The notes beneath the pieces are model-generated. The model did no database searches. It was not told the origin of the DNA and saw nothing but the letters and a program-made list of their open reading frames with translations. This document shows, piece by piece, positions 38,467-48,699 of a stretch of DNA of 64,000 bases (its first letter is position 1; every line of letters starts with the position of its first letter). The position numbers and the translations under genes are program-made. The stretch covers positions 1 through 64,000 of the forward strand of contig CATLJY010000875.1 of the NCBI GenBank assembly GCA_949987705.1. The letters run 5' to 3'. Source of the stretch: Thereva unica (lineage: Eukaryota > Arthropoda > Insecta > Diptera > Therevidae).

Positions 38467-41400
38467 TTTCCAAAAATGCGTACCAAACTCCAACAAGCTA
38501 CAACATTAACCATCTTCAAGGCAACTACACCAACATAGGCCAGCAAAACCTAAGAGATACAGCTTCCACGAGCACAGAACCAACACAAAACATGAACAGG
38601 GGCAGCGATTTCAACAAACAGTCGCTGAAGACCCTCACACTATTACAGTGGAACATTAACAGCTTCTTTGCAAACAAAAGCGACCTTGACTTAATTTATC
38701 ATGCCAGCAAACCAGACGTATTGGCACTCCAGGATACCTACCTCAAAGACAATAACCGAAAACTAGCATACAAAGACTACAAAATCTACACTCACAACAT
38801 ACATCAACCGGACACAGGACGAGGTGCCCTGGCGATCCTCGTACAAAACACCATCACATCAAGAGCTCTCCCACTAGAAACGGCCCTAAACGCACATGCA
38901 GTCACGCTACTTCTACCTCAGCCACTTCACGTGGTCAATATATACATCCACCCCCACACCACACTAGCCATCTCAGACCTTAATAATCTTCTGGTACAAA
39001 TACCTCACCCACTAATAATAATAGGCGATTTCAACGCCCACAATCAAATATGGGGCAGCAACTACAAAAATCAAGCAGGTCGTATCCTAGAGCAATGGCT
39101 CGATGATACAGACCTCTGCCTACTTAACGACGGTACACCCACTCATTTTAGTACCTCCAACACACTCACAGCAATAGATCTTACTTTCACTTCATCCACC
39201 CTAGCCCCCCATACACAATGGTCAGTTACCCCACTCCCCAAAGGCAGCGATCATTTTCCAATTCAAATCACGCTTAAACATCAAATACATACAACACGAC
39301 ACGTGCCACGTTTTAAAGAGAACAGAGCGGACTGGACAGCATACAGACTTTCGATCTCACACTACTTGGACCTCCATAAAGAAACAACAAACATAGAAAA
39401 GGAATCAAGTACTCTCAGAAAAGCAATAAGGCAGGCAGCAAACGCGGTCATGGGCACCACTACTCCGCACATTAAAACAAAACCCAGGTGGCTAAATGGC
39501 TCAGTTGCCTATAAAATAAAAGAAAAAAACAGAACCTGGAGAAAATACAAGCGAAACCCGACACCAGAAAACGCGCTGGACTACCGGCAGAAAAACGCCT
39601 CAATGAAGAGAGTCATAAGACAAGCCAAAAAGGAACAATGGGTTTCTTTCTTATCGGGTATAACCCCAACCTTAACCACACAAGAACTGTGGCACCGTAT
39701 AAAAACATTCAAGGGTAAGCCAACCTCACCCTTAGCTTCCGTCCAGCAGGGCGACAAGCTCTTAACGAGCCCGGAGGACATAGCCAATGCTTTTGCAGAA
39801 GAGACCAGCAGGTACTCATTTTTATCCGCCACAAACCTACAATCACGCTCAGAGAGTAGCGCAGGTACCCAAGAATCGCTAAAGATCCTTACAGCAAACA
39901 TCACTCCTAGAGAGGTCATATACACACTGAACTCTTTTAGGGGCTCCACACCAGGCATAGACGGTATCACATACAGAATGCTGTCCAACTCACCACCTTG
40001 TTGGCATAGTAGATACACGAACATGTTAAATAAGATTATGGCCACCGCACGCTTCCCACAGGACTGGAAGGTAGCCGTCGTGGTCCCGATCCCCAAACCT
40101 CACTCTGGTGTGCTCACCTTTACCAATCTGAGGCCAATACATCTCCTCAAAACAAGCTCAAAAGTTTTTGAAAAGGTCTTAGGGTCAAGAATATCTTGGG
40201 CGCTGGAACAGCTCCTACATCCGTCACTGATAGCTTTTAGACCGGGCAGGAGTGTGCAAACCCTCCACCTCGAGCTAGAAACCAATTTACGCGACGCTTT
40301 TCGTCAAAGAAAACATGCAGTAATGCTATCAATGGACCTAACAAAAGCTTTCGACAGAGTACGAGCCTGCTGGATCTCCAAACAGCTGCACGAATGGCAT
40401 TTCCCTCTGCAGATAATAAATCTAATATCAAACTTCCTCGCAAATCGTCAAATACTCGCGAGAATTCGTGGATATTATAGTAAACCCCACCCACTGAAAA
40501 ACGGCCTACCACAAGGCTCTCCCCTCTCAGTGCATCTTTTCAACATTTACACACACTCTTTGGGTGCTTCACTTGCAAATATAGAAGGCCTAGCTCATTG
40601 GATATACGCGGACAATCTAATCCTCCTGGCGGCAGGAGAACACAACAGAGTCCAGGCGACATTAATTAAAGCGTATAACATTGCTTTCAAATGGGCAAAC
40701 ATTAGAGATGCTCAATTCTCCCCCAATAAAACCGAGGCTCTTCACATCTGCCGCAAGCGCTCATGCTACCTTGCACAAATCCGCTTAAATAGTCAAACCA
40801 TACAACTCAAAAACGAAATACAAATCCTGGGGCTAACATATGACAAAAACCTACTATGGAGGGCACAAATCAAAGCAACAACCAGAGCTATAAAAATTCG
40901 CAACAACATGCTGAAATCCATATGCACAAACAGAGCTGGCCCACCCGCTACGCTTGCGGTGAACATTGCCAAACAACTGACTCTCGGGTGCCTGGATTTC
41001 GGTCTACCCAACTACGGCTTCTCCTCCGTAACCGCCCGCAAACCTTTGCAAGTTGCTCTCAACACCACGGCTAGGATAGCGCTAGGGGCATTACCTAGCA
41101 CCAACCTAGATGCTCTGAGCATTGAGGCTGGTTTCATAGACATAGACTACAGAAGAGACTTACTCCTGCAGAAGACAATAGCAAAAAACTTACTTTCCTC
41201 ATACAAACCGCTATACCACACCCTAATGTACTGCTGGGACAGGCGACACGAAACAGTTAACAGCTACACACCATCGCTGCTACGCGGTCTTATAGGCATG
41301 CCTGATGAGGCAAAGAGCATACCAAACAACCACCCTCCAATAGCAAACACACCCTTCCCTCCCTGGTTAGTGGACCCAAAACACATAAATTTCACGCTGA

Positions 41401-42341
41401 GCAAATACCTAAAAGACAACACCAGCGCATTAATCTACAAGAAATTGCACTTCGAACAAAGGGACCAATACACAAATAGTAACCCAAACACAATCTTCTT
41501 GTACACTGACGCATCAAAATCAGACACTGGAACGACGTACGCATTAACGGACGACACAGGGACCATCGAAGTAGGAAGGCTACCTGACGGTACCAGCGCC
41601 TACTTCGGTGAGTTATACGCAATTTGGGAAGCGGTTGACTGGGCCAAAAGATCACGCGTTAACACCGTCATCTACTCAGACTCCTTGGCCGCTTTAAAGC
41701 ACATTAGCAACCCGAAGGCCACCAGCCCACAGACGGACTACATAAAAGAAACGATCCACAAACATGATATCACACTAGCTTGGTGTCCAGGTCACGTGGG
41801 AATTCAGGGAAATGAAGCGGCCGACGATCTAGCGAAAAATAACGCACCCCGGATAATCACGAAGGAGCCTCCAAACCTGGACAGAACCGTAAACATTATC
41901 AAAGAAAAAATCAAACGCAGCAAACAAAACAGATGGGACTCCTCCACCTGTTTCCTTAAAAAAATTTGGCCTACGGCATGCGCCCCAAAAATTCCCCCCT
42001 GGACCCGACCAACGACGATCATATTCACCAGGTTACGACTAGGTCACTCGATGGCTTTCAAAAAGTACATTTATGACAAAACATCACCACCAACATGCCC
42101 TTACTGTGACGTCCCTCTTACAGCGGAGCACTTCTTTTTTACATGCCGAGAAGTAACAAACTCACTGCGACGCCTCAACTATCACAAGCCAGCCCACGAT
42201 TTGCTACAGCCAGACAGAGACCCGACACAGACTCTTTTCCCACTGTTAAACGACCATGGCTTACTAATTGACCTCAGACCATCCATAAGGACAATCACCA
42301 CAGAAGTTAACCTTTTAAATAACATAGCCCACCAGCCCTAG
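38463..42341 (+). CDS. I-clade LINE ORF2: endonuclease, RT (YADN), RNase H
   Basis: 1292 residues. The AP-like endonuclease shows LQWNINSFFANKSDLDLIYH, IIIGDFNAHNQIWGS, TAIDLTFTSS and GSDHFPIQI, all intact. RT motifs: GSTPGIDGITYRMLSN, FRPGRSVQTLHLELETNLRD, MLSMDLTKAFDRV, GLPQGSPLSVHLFNIYTH and HWIYADNLILLAAG. The last should be YADD; the second Asp is Asn (GACAAT), which should abolish polymerisation. RNase H has FLYTDASKSD, GELYAIWEAVDWA, YSDSLAALKHI and WCPGHVGIQGNEAADDLAK. A C-terminal CCHC-like segment CPYCDVPLTAEHFFFTC follows. The protein nicks target DNA and primes reverse transcription there. The frame is otherwise open. Confidence 0.93.
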   Translation: MISKNAYQTPTSYNINHLQGNYTNIGQQNLRDTASTSTEPTQNMNRGSDFNKQSLKTLTLLQWNINSFFANKSDLDLIYHASKPDVLALQDTYLKDNNRKLAYKDYKIYTHNIHQPDTGRGALAILVQNTITSRALPLETALNAHAVTLLLPQPLHVVNIYIHPHTTLAISDLNNLLVQIPHPLIIIGDFNAHNQIWGSNYKNQAGRILEQWLDDTDLCLLNDGTPTHFSTSNTLTAIDLTFTSSTLAPHTQWSVTPLPKGSDHFPIQITLKHQIHTTRHVPRFKENRADWTAYRLSISHYLDLHKETTNIEKESSTLRKAIRQAANAVMGTTTPHIKTKPRWLNGSVAYKIKEKNRTWRKYKRNPTPENALDYRQKNASMKRVIRQAKKEQWVSFLSGITPTLTTQELWHRIKTFKGKPTSPLASVQQGDKLLTSPEDIANAFAEETSRYSFLSATNLQSRSESSAGTQESLKILTANITPREVIYTLNSFRGSTPGIDGITYRMLSNSPPCWHSRYTNMLNKIMATARFPQDWKVAVVVPIPKPHSGVLTFTNLRPIHLLKTSSKVFEKVLGSRISWALEQLLHPSLIAFRPGRSVQTLHLELETNLRDAFRQRKHAVMLSMDLTKAFDRVRACWISKQLHEWHFPLQIINLISNFLANRQILARIRGYYSKPHPLKNGLPQGSPLSVHLFNIYTHSLGASLANIEGLAHWIYADNLILLAAGEHNRVQATLIKAYNIAFKWANIRDAQFSPNKTEALHICRKRSCYLAQIRLNSQTIQLKNEIQILGLTYDKNLLWRAQIKATTRAIKIRNNMLKSICTNRAGPPATLAVNIAKQLTLGCLDFGLPNYGFSSVTARKPLQVALNTTARIALGALPSTNLDALSIEAGFIDIDYRRDLLLQKTIAKNLLSSYKPLYHTLMYCWDRRHETVNSYTPSLLRGLIGMPDEAKSIPNNHPPIANTPFPPWLVDPKHINFTLSKYLKDNTSALIYKKLHFEQRDQYTNSNPNTIFLYTDASKSDTGTTYALTDDTGTIEVGRLPDGTSAYFGELYAIWEAVDWAKRSRVNTVIYSDSLAALKHISNPKATSPQTDYIKETIHKHDITLAWCPGHVGIQGNEAADDLAKNNAPRIITKEPPNLDRTVNIIKEKIKRSKQNRWDSSTCFLKKIWPTACAPKIPPWTRPTTIIFTRLRLGHSMAFKKYIYDKTSPPTCPYCDVPLTAEHFFFTCREVTNSLRRLNYHKPAHDLLQPDRDPTQTLFPLLNDHGLLIDLRPSIRTITTEVNLLNNIAHQP

Positions 42342-42573
42342 ATAATAAAATACTAACCAGATACTTTTACCACTAATTTAGAAGTAACTACAATTAAGCG
42401 CAAGCCTACTAACCCTAGACAATAACCCTACAGTATTCAACCCCCCAATTACTGGCCCAAAAGGCGCACCAGCCGCGGGCCAAAAATTATTAATAGCTGT
42501 TAGCGTAAGGTTCTTATATACTTAGGCTAGGACTATCAATAAATAAATAATAATAATAATAATTGTAAAGCCT

Positions 42574-43218
42574 AGGAAATCAACTAGCAATTTGAAAAAC
42601 GCGTCCATTTCCAGAGATGTAATAGAGCCTGCATATGAGGATAATGATATTCAATCGACAGCGAGTACGAATTCTCAGGAATCTCCAAGAGCTTCGACAC
42701 AGTCTCCTCCTTTGCTATTGGAACAGGAAGGCGACCTACCTATACCTGCAAACCCAACACCGCAATCTTTTTTGCAACCAAGTAGGAAGAGACGCACGCC
42801 AACAAATAGCTACAATGAGACCTTGCTAGATATAGAAAAACAGAAATTACAATTTCTGCAGGAAAAATCGAAGCAGAGACGAGAAAGTAATGAAGAAGAT
42901 GAACACCTTCTCTTTTTTAAAAGTCTCTTGCCACATGTTAGAAGAATACCACATGATCGATTATTATCATTTAGAAACCGTGTGCAAGAAACAGTGGAAC
43001 AGTTTGCATATCCCTCATCATGGGCATCTCCTTGCACTTCTGTAACTTTACAAATGGACAGTCCTCAAAACAACTCTCCTCAAGAATATCGGTCTCCAAA
43101 CTTGCAGAAAGATCCCCAAACTTCAGGGTACCAAGAAATGGATAGGGGACAGTCAAAGCAAATTCCGGATGAAGAATCTTATTCAGAATGCATATTAATG
43201 AATGTTGTAAACAATTAA
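42574..43218 (+). pseudogene. Harbinger-B MADF gene, 3' part with BESS-like end
   Basis: The frame continues from the LINE's target duplication with RKSTSNLKNASISRDVIEPA, an acidic and Ser/Pro-rich linker (NSQESPRASTQSPPLLLEQE), a basic patch SRKRRTPTNSYNETLLDIEK, and a coil KQKLQFLQEKSKQRR. The BESS-like motif DEHLLFFKSLLPHVRRIPHD precedes RLLSFRNRVQETVEQF, then a tail ending at 43218. BESS ends mediate protein-protein contact, probably with the partner transposase. All open, and in phase with exon 2 across the LINE. Confidence 0.85.
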
Positions 43219-43499
43219 AATAAAATTTTGTTTCATAGTTAGTTAGTTTTTGACTCAATTGTTTCAGGTCCAAGAAAATATTATTCTAAAATATGATAAG
43301 ATTAAGGCGTCAGAAAAATGCAGGATCGTAGGGGAAAAAATTTCCTTATACTCAGTGTGGATTATATCGACTGAAGATGGCTCTGCAAATGTAATCATCT
43401 CAAGCCACAATCTCATATAATAATAAATATAACTTTACGTACAGGTAAGTTCGTTTGATCGGTATATTGTTATGCACAATAAAACAATAATTAACTTAC

Positions 43500-43810
43500 C
43501 TGATAGTCAAAACAAGTCTCTCTTCTGGTAAAATAGGCTGGCGATGCCACTACCACTACCACTTCCACTTTATTTAGTATATAATTGAAAGTTTCTAACG
43601 TCATTCTGGTATATTGGAAAAATTTATCTTTGTCTTTCTTTAGCTGTATAAACAAATGATGATATTCGCCATGTAGTTTTCGATCCTTATTTATAGCATG
43701 GATACTTGTAATTTAATTTTTTAATTTTAAGGCCGAACTTTCAAAAAGAAATAATTCATCATCTGATGAGCTAGAAATGGTGGCTGGTAATTTTGCCTGC
43801 TTTTACATGC
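43500..43810 (-). pseudogene. Harbinger-B transposase, N-terminal exon
   Basis: On the minus strand: acidic start-like sequence (SSSSDDELFLFESSAL, near 43780), then SIHAINKDRKLHGEYHHLFI, KDKFFQYTRMTLETFNYILN and LPEERLVLTI before AG|GTAAGT (donor GT at 43499-43498). This is the textbook N-terminal PIF transposase segment, and AG+G restores Arg before YLAIG of the exon at 36145. A run of GTGGTA hexamers (43544-43570) shifts the frame between EV and RQPILPEE. The intron towards the second exon spans all later MADF exons and the LINE. Where the true start codon lies is not certain. Confidence 0.78.
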
Positions 43811-43916
43811 GTTTGTTATGGCCATGAACCGGCGCAGGTCAGCGCCGATCAACGCAGGCATACGCGAGCAGGAAATCTGAAAACAGGTACCTGCTTTCAT
43901 TGTGTCTTCACCCTTA

Positions 43917-44205
43917 GACGTGCCGTAACTTGTACTACAGTAGTTTTGATATAATAAAGTATTTAAATGCGGTTAAAAGAGCTCAAGGAGGTTTTGGAAA
44001 AGTCAACGGCATCCACTAAAGCAAATCATGTGTCCAGCTTAACAGACCACGAGGATGAAAAACAATAGCCAATGAAGAACAATTAGTAAAAAACAACGAA
44101 AAAAAAAGTTCGCAAGAACAATAGCAACAAGGGAAGCATCATTCCAATACATAATATAATTTAGTATAAATTTGTTTGTAATAAAAATATTGTTTTTTAG
44201 AGTTA
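43917..44205. other. Spacer between Harbinger-B and Harbinger-C
   Basis: Only a 33-residue frame (43968-44069) with the start MRLKELKEVLEKSTASTKAN is visible. It does not resemble a known protein. The rest is AT-rich. It may be the original target sequence between two transposons. Confidence 0.4.
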
Positions 44206-44531
44206 AGCATAGCGCCCAATGATACCGTCAACGGCTTCATCCAACGCCACCATCAGAAATGTACAAATACATTTCATGTAATCTTGCACGACTTCGCTCA
44301 ATGAGAACGCCAACGTCGTCGTGATGAAAAATAGAATCTTTCCTCATTTTGAAGTTGCTGTGACTGGACTACGTCCAATATTTCCCATGAGCTTTCCAAC
44401 GAGAGAATTTGACAACTGAAAAACTTCACTTTTTTCAGTGAATGGTGGCAGTAGCAATAGTAGTAGTAGCAGTAGCTTACGAAAAGTTAAGGATATTTAA
44501 TTTAAAACGCGGATATTTAAATGTTATATAG

Positions 44532-45263
44532 ATGGACGAGAAATTAATAGAATACGTTTCAGAGCACACGTTTTAATACAATAAAAAGTGCAAAATGTAT
44601 AAAAATACTACACTAAAAACAAAGACATGGGAGGAGATTTCAAAAAAGCTAAATATGTCAGGTAAAATTACATACAAATGCATAAACAAATTTATTGTAC
44701 ATTCTTTGAATTTTTTTGTTCCGATTTCAGATGAAACAGCCAGGAAAAGATGGATTTCATTACGAGACCAATAATTCCGAGAGGCAAGGAAGCTCGGAAG
44801 ATAAAGTGAAGTTTAAACACTTCGACCGCTTGAATTTCCTTAGGGATTATTATGCACCTAGATCGTATGTATAATTTTTTTTATTATTTGTTTTACGTTA
44901 ATAATTCCTATTTATTTGCATTGCAGAATGCATTCTAGCTTCAAACCAACTGATAGTGCAGAAGAAATTTTTATCGAAGAAAGCTATTCACCAGATATTC
45001 TAGAGGATGATATTGATACCATCGACAAAAGCTTTGATATATGTACTAGTAACAGCACATTGGAGAAAGAAATTCCGAAAGAAATGTCAGAAATGGATAA
45101 ATTTTTGGCTTCCGTTACCAAAACTGTGGAGCAATCTGATTCGATATCCCATTTCTTTAAGTACGCGGAAAAATTAATGCGTGAAGCGAATATTGACTTC
45201 GACCGTAGGATACAAGTACAAAACGGAATAGTGGAAGTTATTACTAAGGCAATGAATAAATAA
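44532..45263 (+). pseudogene. Harbinger-C MADF/BESS gene, broken
   Basis: ATG at 44532 opens MDEKLIEYVSEHTF, then a TAA stop, then YNKKCKMYKNTTLKTKTWEE and ISKKLNMS before GTAAAA. Exon 2, after TTTCAG at 44729, continues DETARKRWISLRDQ and then meets a stop and a shift. Exon 3, after TTGCAG at 44925, is open: ESYSPDILEDDIDTIDKSFD, then a BESS-like end SHFFKYAEKLMREANIDFDR and a stop at 45263. Together these show an N-terminal MADF domain and a C-terminal BESS end. The predicted job, DNA binding with the transposase, is inferred from the family. At least three lesions disable it. Confidence 0.78.
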
Positions 45264-45820
45264 CTATATTCCTCTAAAATTGATAAATGTCAAAAATAGA
45301 CAAATTTTTCCACATTTTCAAGTATGGGGAAAAATTAGTGTGTGAAGACAATCTTGGTTACAATGACCATAGGATGCAACTACAAAATGAAATAATGGAA
45401 GTAGTACCTTAACCAATGAATTAATGGAAATATGTTTTCAAAACCTTTATTATTTAAAAAAAAATTATTTTCGAATTACTCTTTTTTTATAAAATCTCTG
45501 AAATTGAAGTGAAAAAAGAGATTACTAAAGCTATGAATAGCTGAAGATATGTTATGAATATTTTTACGATTTTACGTTGCTTTCTAATAACTTTCTTTCT
45601 GTGGATCTCTGAAGAACAAAGAAGTATGGATATGATTTACTGAAATTGCAGATTTATTTTGTTGAAGACCCCAAAGAATGCACAAGTGCTGGGACAAGCT
45701 CAACAAACTAAACATTACTGGAAGAAATTATAAACTTTTAATTTTAACTGTTTTTATTGTTTTTATGTTATTAAAGTTATATTTATTTATTTTCAAATAA
45801 GTTTTTTGCCAGGATATCTC
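45264..45820 (+). repeat. Decayed tandem duplicates of the BESS tail, then spacer
   Basis: Just after the MADF stop, 45300-45420 reads FKYGEKLVCEDNLGYNDHRM and NEIMEVV, a diverged copy of FKYAEKLMREANIDFDRRIQ and NGIVEV. A shorter third piece near 45494-45540 (EIEVKKEITKAMNS) echoes the very end. They follow each other in the same orientation and seem to be old tandem duplications of the last exon. The remaining sequence up to the transposase stop is AT-rich without a gene. Confidence 0.6.
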
Positions 45821-47149
45821 TTAAATTATAGCTTCGGCGGTTGGTCTGTTATATAGTGAACCCGTTTGAGTTGATTCTAATCGTGTAATGCCGGTTCTCC
45901 ATCCGCCTTCGATAAATATCCCTGATTCTTCCCTATCTTGAAAATCTGCTGGGCAATAGTTTCCATTTTTGCTCACCATCATGTAATAATGGAGCACTGT
46001 AACTGCTTTGATAATGATATCTACATTTTCGGGAGCTGCGTGAATATCATTCAAAACGATTTGCCATCGTTTTGCCATGATTCCAAATGTATTTTCAATT
46101 GATATTCTGGCAGAAGACAATCCGTGGTTGAAATACATTTGTTTTGCGTCAAGGTTTTTCCCCGGGTATGGTCGCATAAGTTTACTCTTCAGCGGAAATG
46201 CAGCGTCGCCAACCAGGTAGTACGGGAATGAAATATTACTGTTAGGTAATAAATTTTCTTTCGGAATTTGTAGAGTATTGTTTAATAATTGCTGACCCAA
46301 AATACTCTCTTTAAAAATGCCACCGTCACTCTGACTCCCATAAGCTCCAATGTCAACATGAGTGAACCTGTTTTGGGACACGTAGCTAGTAAAACTATAC
46401 TGAACCTTTCTGAAATTATATATGAATTAATAAGTATATCTATGTATAACGTTGAAAACGTCATTTACACTTTTGAAATTGAAAAATTGTGATCCACTTT
46501 TGCGTGGACATACTATATTTATACATACTATATTTGTTTGTTTTATGAGTAAAGAAATGTATATTAGCATCAATATAAAAAAAATAGCGTTTAGCAGGAC
46601 CTATAGAATTTATCTGAAATATTCTTCCACTCTTCTTCGTTTGGAAACGATAAATACACTTTTGATAGCTCATCCCATAGAGCAATGCATGTTTCGTATA
46701 CAATTCTTCGGAATGTAGTCTCCCCAATTAAAAAATTTGTGCAATACATTAGCCTTGGACTACGATGAGTTAGGTACCTATAAGACAATGCAGTATATTA
46801 AATCACAAACAACAGGAAATAAGTTTTGCTTTACTTACATAATTGTCACAAGCAATCTTAATTCTGGGGGTAGTGGTTCTCTAATTGAAAACTTTTCTAT
46901 ACGATTTCGTACTAACTTTAACAATTTGTAAAATAAGCTAACATCCATCCTAGTGTATTTGAAAAATTTTTCCGCATCTTCTTTTATTATTGGCCAAGTT
47001 GTTGCAAAGAAGCCGTGAGTTGGCCTTTGCTGGTACATTTTGTGTACCCAATAACGCCTGTTATTTCATTTTTTCTCACGTTCTTCTCTTCTTTTTAAAA
47101 CTAAAGCTAGACCAATTAATTGCTCGCTAGATAAAACACTGAAATCCAT
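45821..47149 (-). pseudogene. Harbinger-C transposase, broken
   Basis: ATG at 47149 (MDFSVLSSEQLIGLALVLKR) runs into a stop, then RRYWVHKMYQQRPTHGFFAT, FFKYTRMDVSLFYKLLKLVR and RLLVTI before a GTAAGT donor near 46840. The next exon has YLTHRSPRLMYCTNFLIGET and TFRRIVYETCIALWDELSKV, ending at ISDKFYR. The segment that should hold IDGKH with the first Asp is not recognisable (46440-46600). It resumes with ERFSIVLLATC, DIGAYGSQSDGGIFKESI, YYLVGDAAFPLKSKLMRPYP (second Asp intact) and SARISIENTFGIMAKRW (Glu), ending at 45821. The copy cannot make a full enzyme. Confidence 0.82.
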
Positions 47150-47318
47150 TTTATAATATGTATATTATTTATAAATAAAATGATTAAAAACTTTTCTCAA
47201 GTTGGCGTTGCAGAAATTCTACCGGCTGTGATGGATTCATTGGGCGAAAATGTCCGTCATGACGTTACTGGAAAATTTTGATGGTGATGTTGACGGTATC
47301 ATTGGGCGCTATGCTTTA

Positions 47319-48157
47319 AACATAATATAATAGTCAGGATACACATAACAAGTTAGAATCATTAAGAAAAGAAGGAAATTATAAAAAAAAGCTGGTGAGT
47401 AAAAAAAAAATTTTTTTTTTGGTTTGCGTGTCAAAGGAAGAAAATGTTTTGCGTGCACCATCAAAGAATAAGGAATTGAATAGGAAACATTAGAAGCAAT
47501 AACGAATGAATTTATTTTTCAATTTCGCTAGTTTGTTTTTTGGCCAGTACTAATGATAAGTTCCGTATATTTTGAATTTGTTGGACACAAGTAGATATGC
47601 CCAAGTATGCTAAAGCATAAATAGAACCTTTTTGATTGGAATGGAAATTTGTTATACTCACATAAATTATCACTAACCGTTATTGGTAGCCGTTATCCGT
47701 TACTTGGTAAAGCAGTGTGGAAAGTTTCTCTTTGTTGTTGTTAAAATCCAAAATGTTTAAGATTTAATGTCTAACAATGGTCTTAAAAAAAAAAAAAACT
47801 CAAGCTTGACCAACCTTGGAGACTTAAGTGCTACTGAGAATACCCCTCTTGGTGCATGCGGTTGTGAAAACGATGACAGCGTTAGCGCTTCAGAGCCTGG
47901 CTAACGCGGAATGAATAGTTGTTTAAGATTTATAATCTCTTTGATAATAATGTTTAAAAATAATTATTTATAACAAACCAGTTTCTAATAATTATTGTTT
48001 TCAATAATTTATATCTTGAGCTGAGAATTAATTATTAGGTGTAGAATATAAATAATTTATATAATACAAAACCCAAAATGTTCATAAATAAAGTAAATTG
48101 TAAAATTTTATTGTCAAAAAAATATACATTATTTATCGAAAAATAAATATTTCAAAA
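47319..48157. other. AT-rich stretch without a recognisable gene
   Basis: Nothing beyond short chance frames, poly(A) and poly(T) runs and AATAAAT motifs is visible. It may contain the unseen left end of Harbinger-D, but no inverted repeat could be matched with the right side. Confidence 0.45.
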
Positions 48158-48266
48158 TTGAAGTTAAAATGGACAGGCTCAATAATAATCAAAAATTTGT
48201 TATATTGTGTAAGTATTTTGCAATTTTGCAAGAAAACAATTTTTTATAAATTTTTCATTCTTCTAG

Positions 48267-48467
48267 CGAATGATGTTGTTAAGGTCCCGGTAGGTGTTAT
48301 ATCACCACCAAGTAGAATTGAGCATAGTCAAAAAAGCCCGGATATAGACAGGCAACTGATTAGTCTTGTGGAACAATATCCATGCCTATGGGACATGACT
48401 TGTTCTGATTATTCGAATCCTTTGCTGGGAGACAATGCGTGGGAGCAAATTGCATCAGAAATATCAG
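48267..48467 (+). pseudogene. MADF-domain exon fragment (Harbinger-D)
   Basis: After a TTCTAG acceptor the frame reads VPVGVISPPSRIEHSQKSPD, then IDRQLISLVEQYPCLWDMTC and NAWEQIASEIS before GTAACA. DRQLISLVxxYPCLWD...AWxxIAxEI is the first half of a MADF domain. The second half of the domain and any BESS end are not found downstream; a transposase fragment on the opposite strand follows instead. It is therefore a truncated accessory gene, again convergent with its transposase. Confidence 0.72.
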
Positions 48468-48699
48468 GTAACAATTAGCACTTTTATTTCTGTTCTTACA
48501 TCACGTGCCCAAGTAGCAATTTTGGAAATACTTCTTAAGTATCAGTTTCCAGAAGAATGAAAACTGTAAATTTCTGTTTCTTTCATACATAAAATGTTTC
48601 TGTTTCTTTCATAGATAAATGAATTATGTTATGTTTCATACATTGAATAAACTTTATTAATTTGTTACATGTTTGTTTTATATGAAACTATATCAATTT

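Larger units (their letters stand above)
36378..42561 (+). mobile_element. Full-length I-clade LINE
   Basis: It starts at CAGTGCGCTCTTAGC and ends in (TAA)n (AATAAATAATAATAATAATA). A 12 bp target duplication ATTGTAAAGCCT (36366-36377 and 42562-42573) flanks it. At 6184 bp it has an internal promoter, ORF1 with zinc knuckles, and ORF2 with endonuclease, RT and RNase H. An RNase H domain and a TAA tail are characteristic of the I factor group. The presence of its own first base and the promoter shows a full-length copy. It interrupts the MADF gene of Harbinger-B. Confidence 0.93.
34821..43913. mobile_element. Harbinger-B: PIF/Harbinger transposon split by an I-clade LINE
   Basis: Left end GGGTGAAGAGG and right end, reverse complemented, GGGTGAAGACA share a short inverted repeat GGGTGAAGA. 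TTA flanks both sides (34818-34820 and 43914-43916). Subterminal inverted motifs (GGCGCTGATCGGC and GAACCGGCGC, CAGCGCCGATC) repeat near both ends. Without the LINE and its duplication it is about 2.9 kb. It carries a MADF gene on plus and a transposase on minus whose exons alternate. Harbinger-A ends only 24 bases to the left. Confidence 0.88.
44206..47315. mobile_element. Harbinger-C: PIF/Harbinger transposon, 3.1 kb
   Basis: The first 27 bases, starting AGCATAGCGCCCAATGATAC, are a perfect inverted copy of the last 27. TTA lies on both sides (44203-44205 and 47316-47318). It carries a MADF gene on plus and a transposase on minus, convergent, both broken. TIR sequence differs from Harbinger-A and -B, so it is a separate family. 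Confidence 0.92.

Noticed and set aside
39581..40096. A 171-residue frame on the minus strand of the LINE
   Set aside because: It is the antisense shadow of ORF2, whose motifs explain the sequence.
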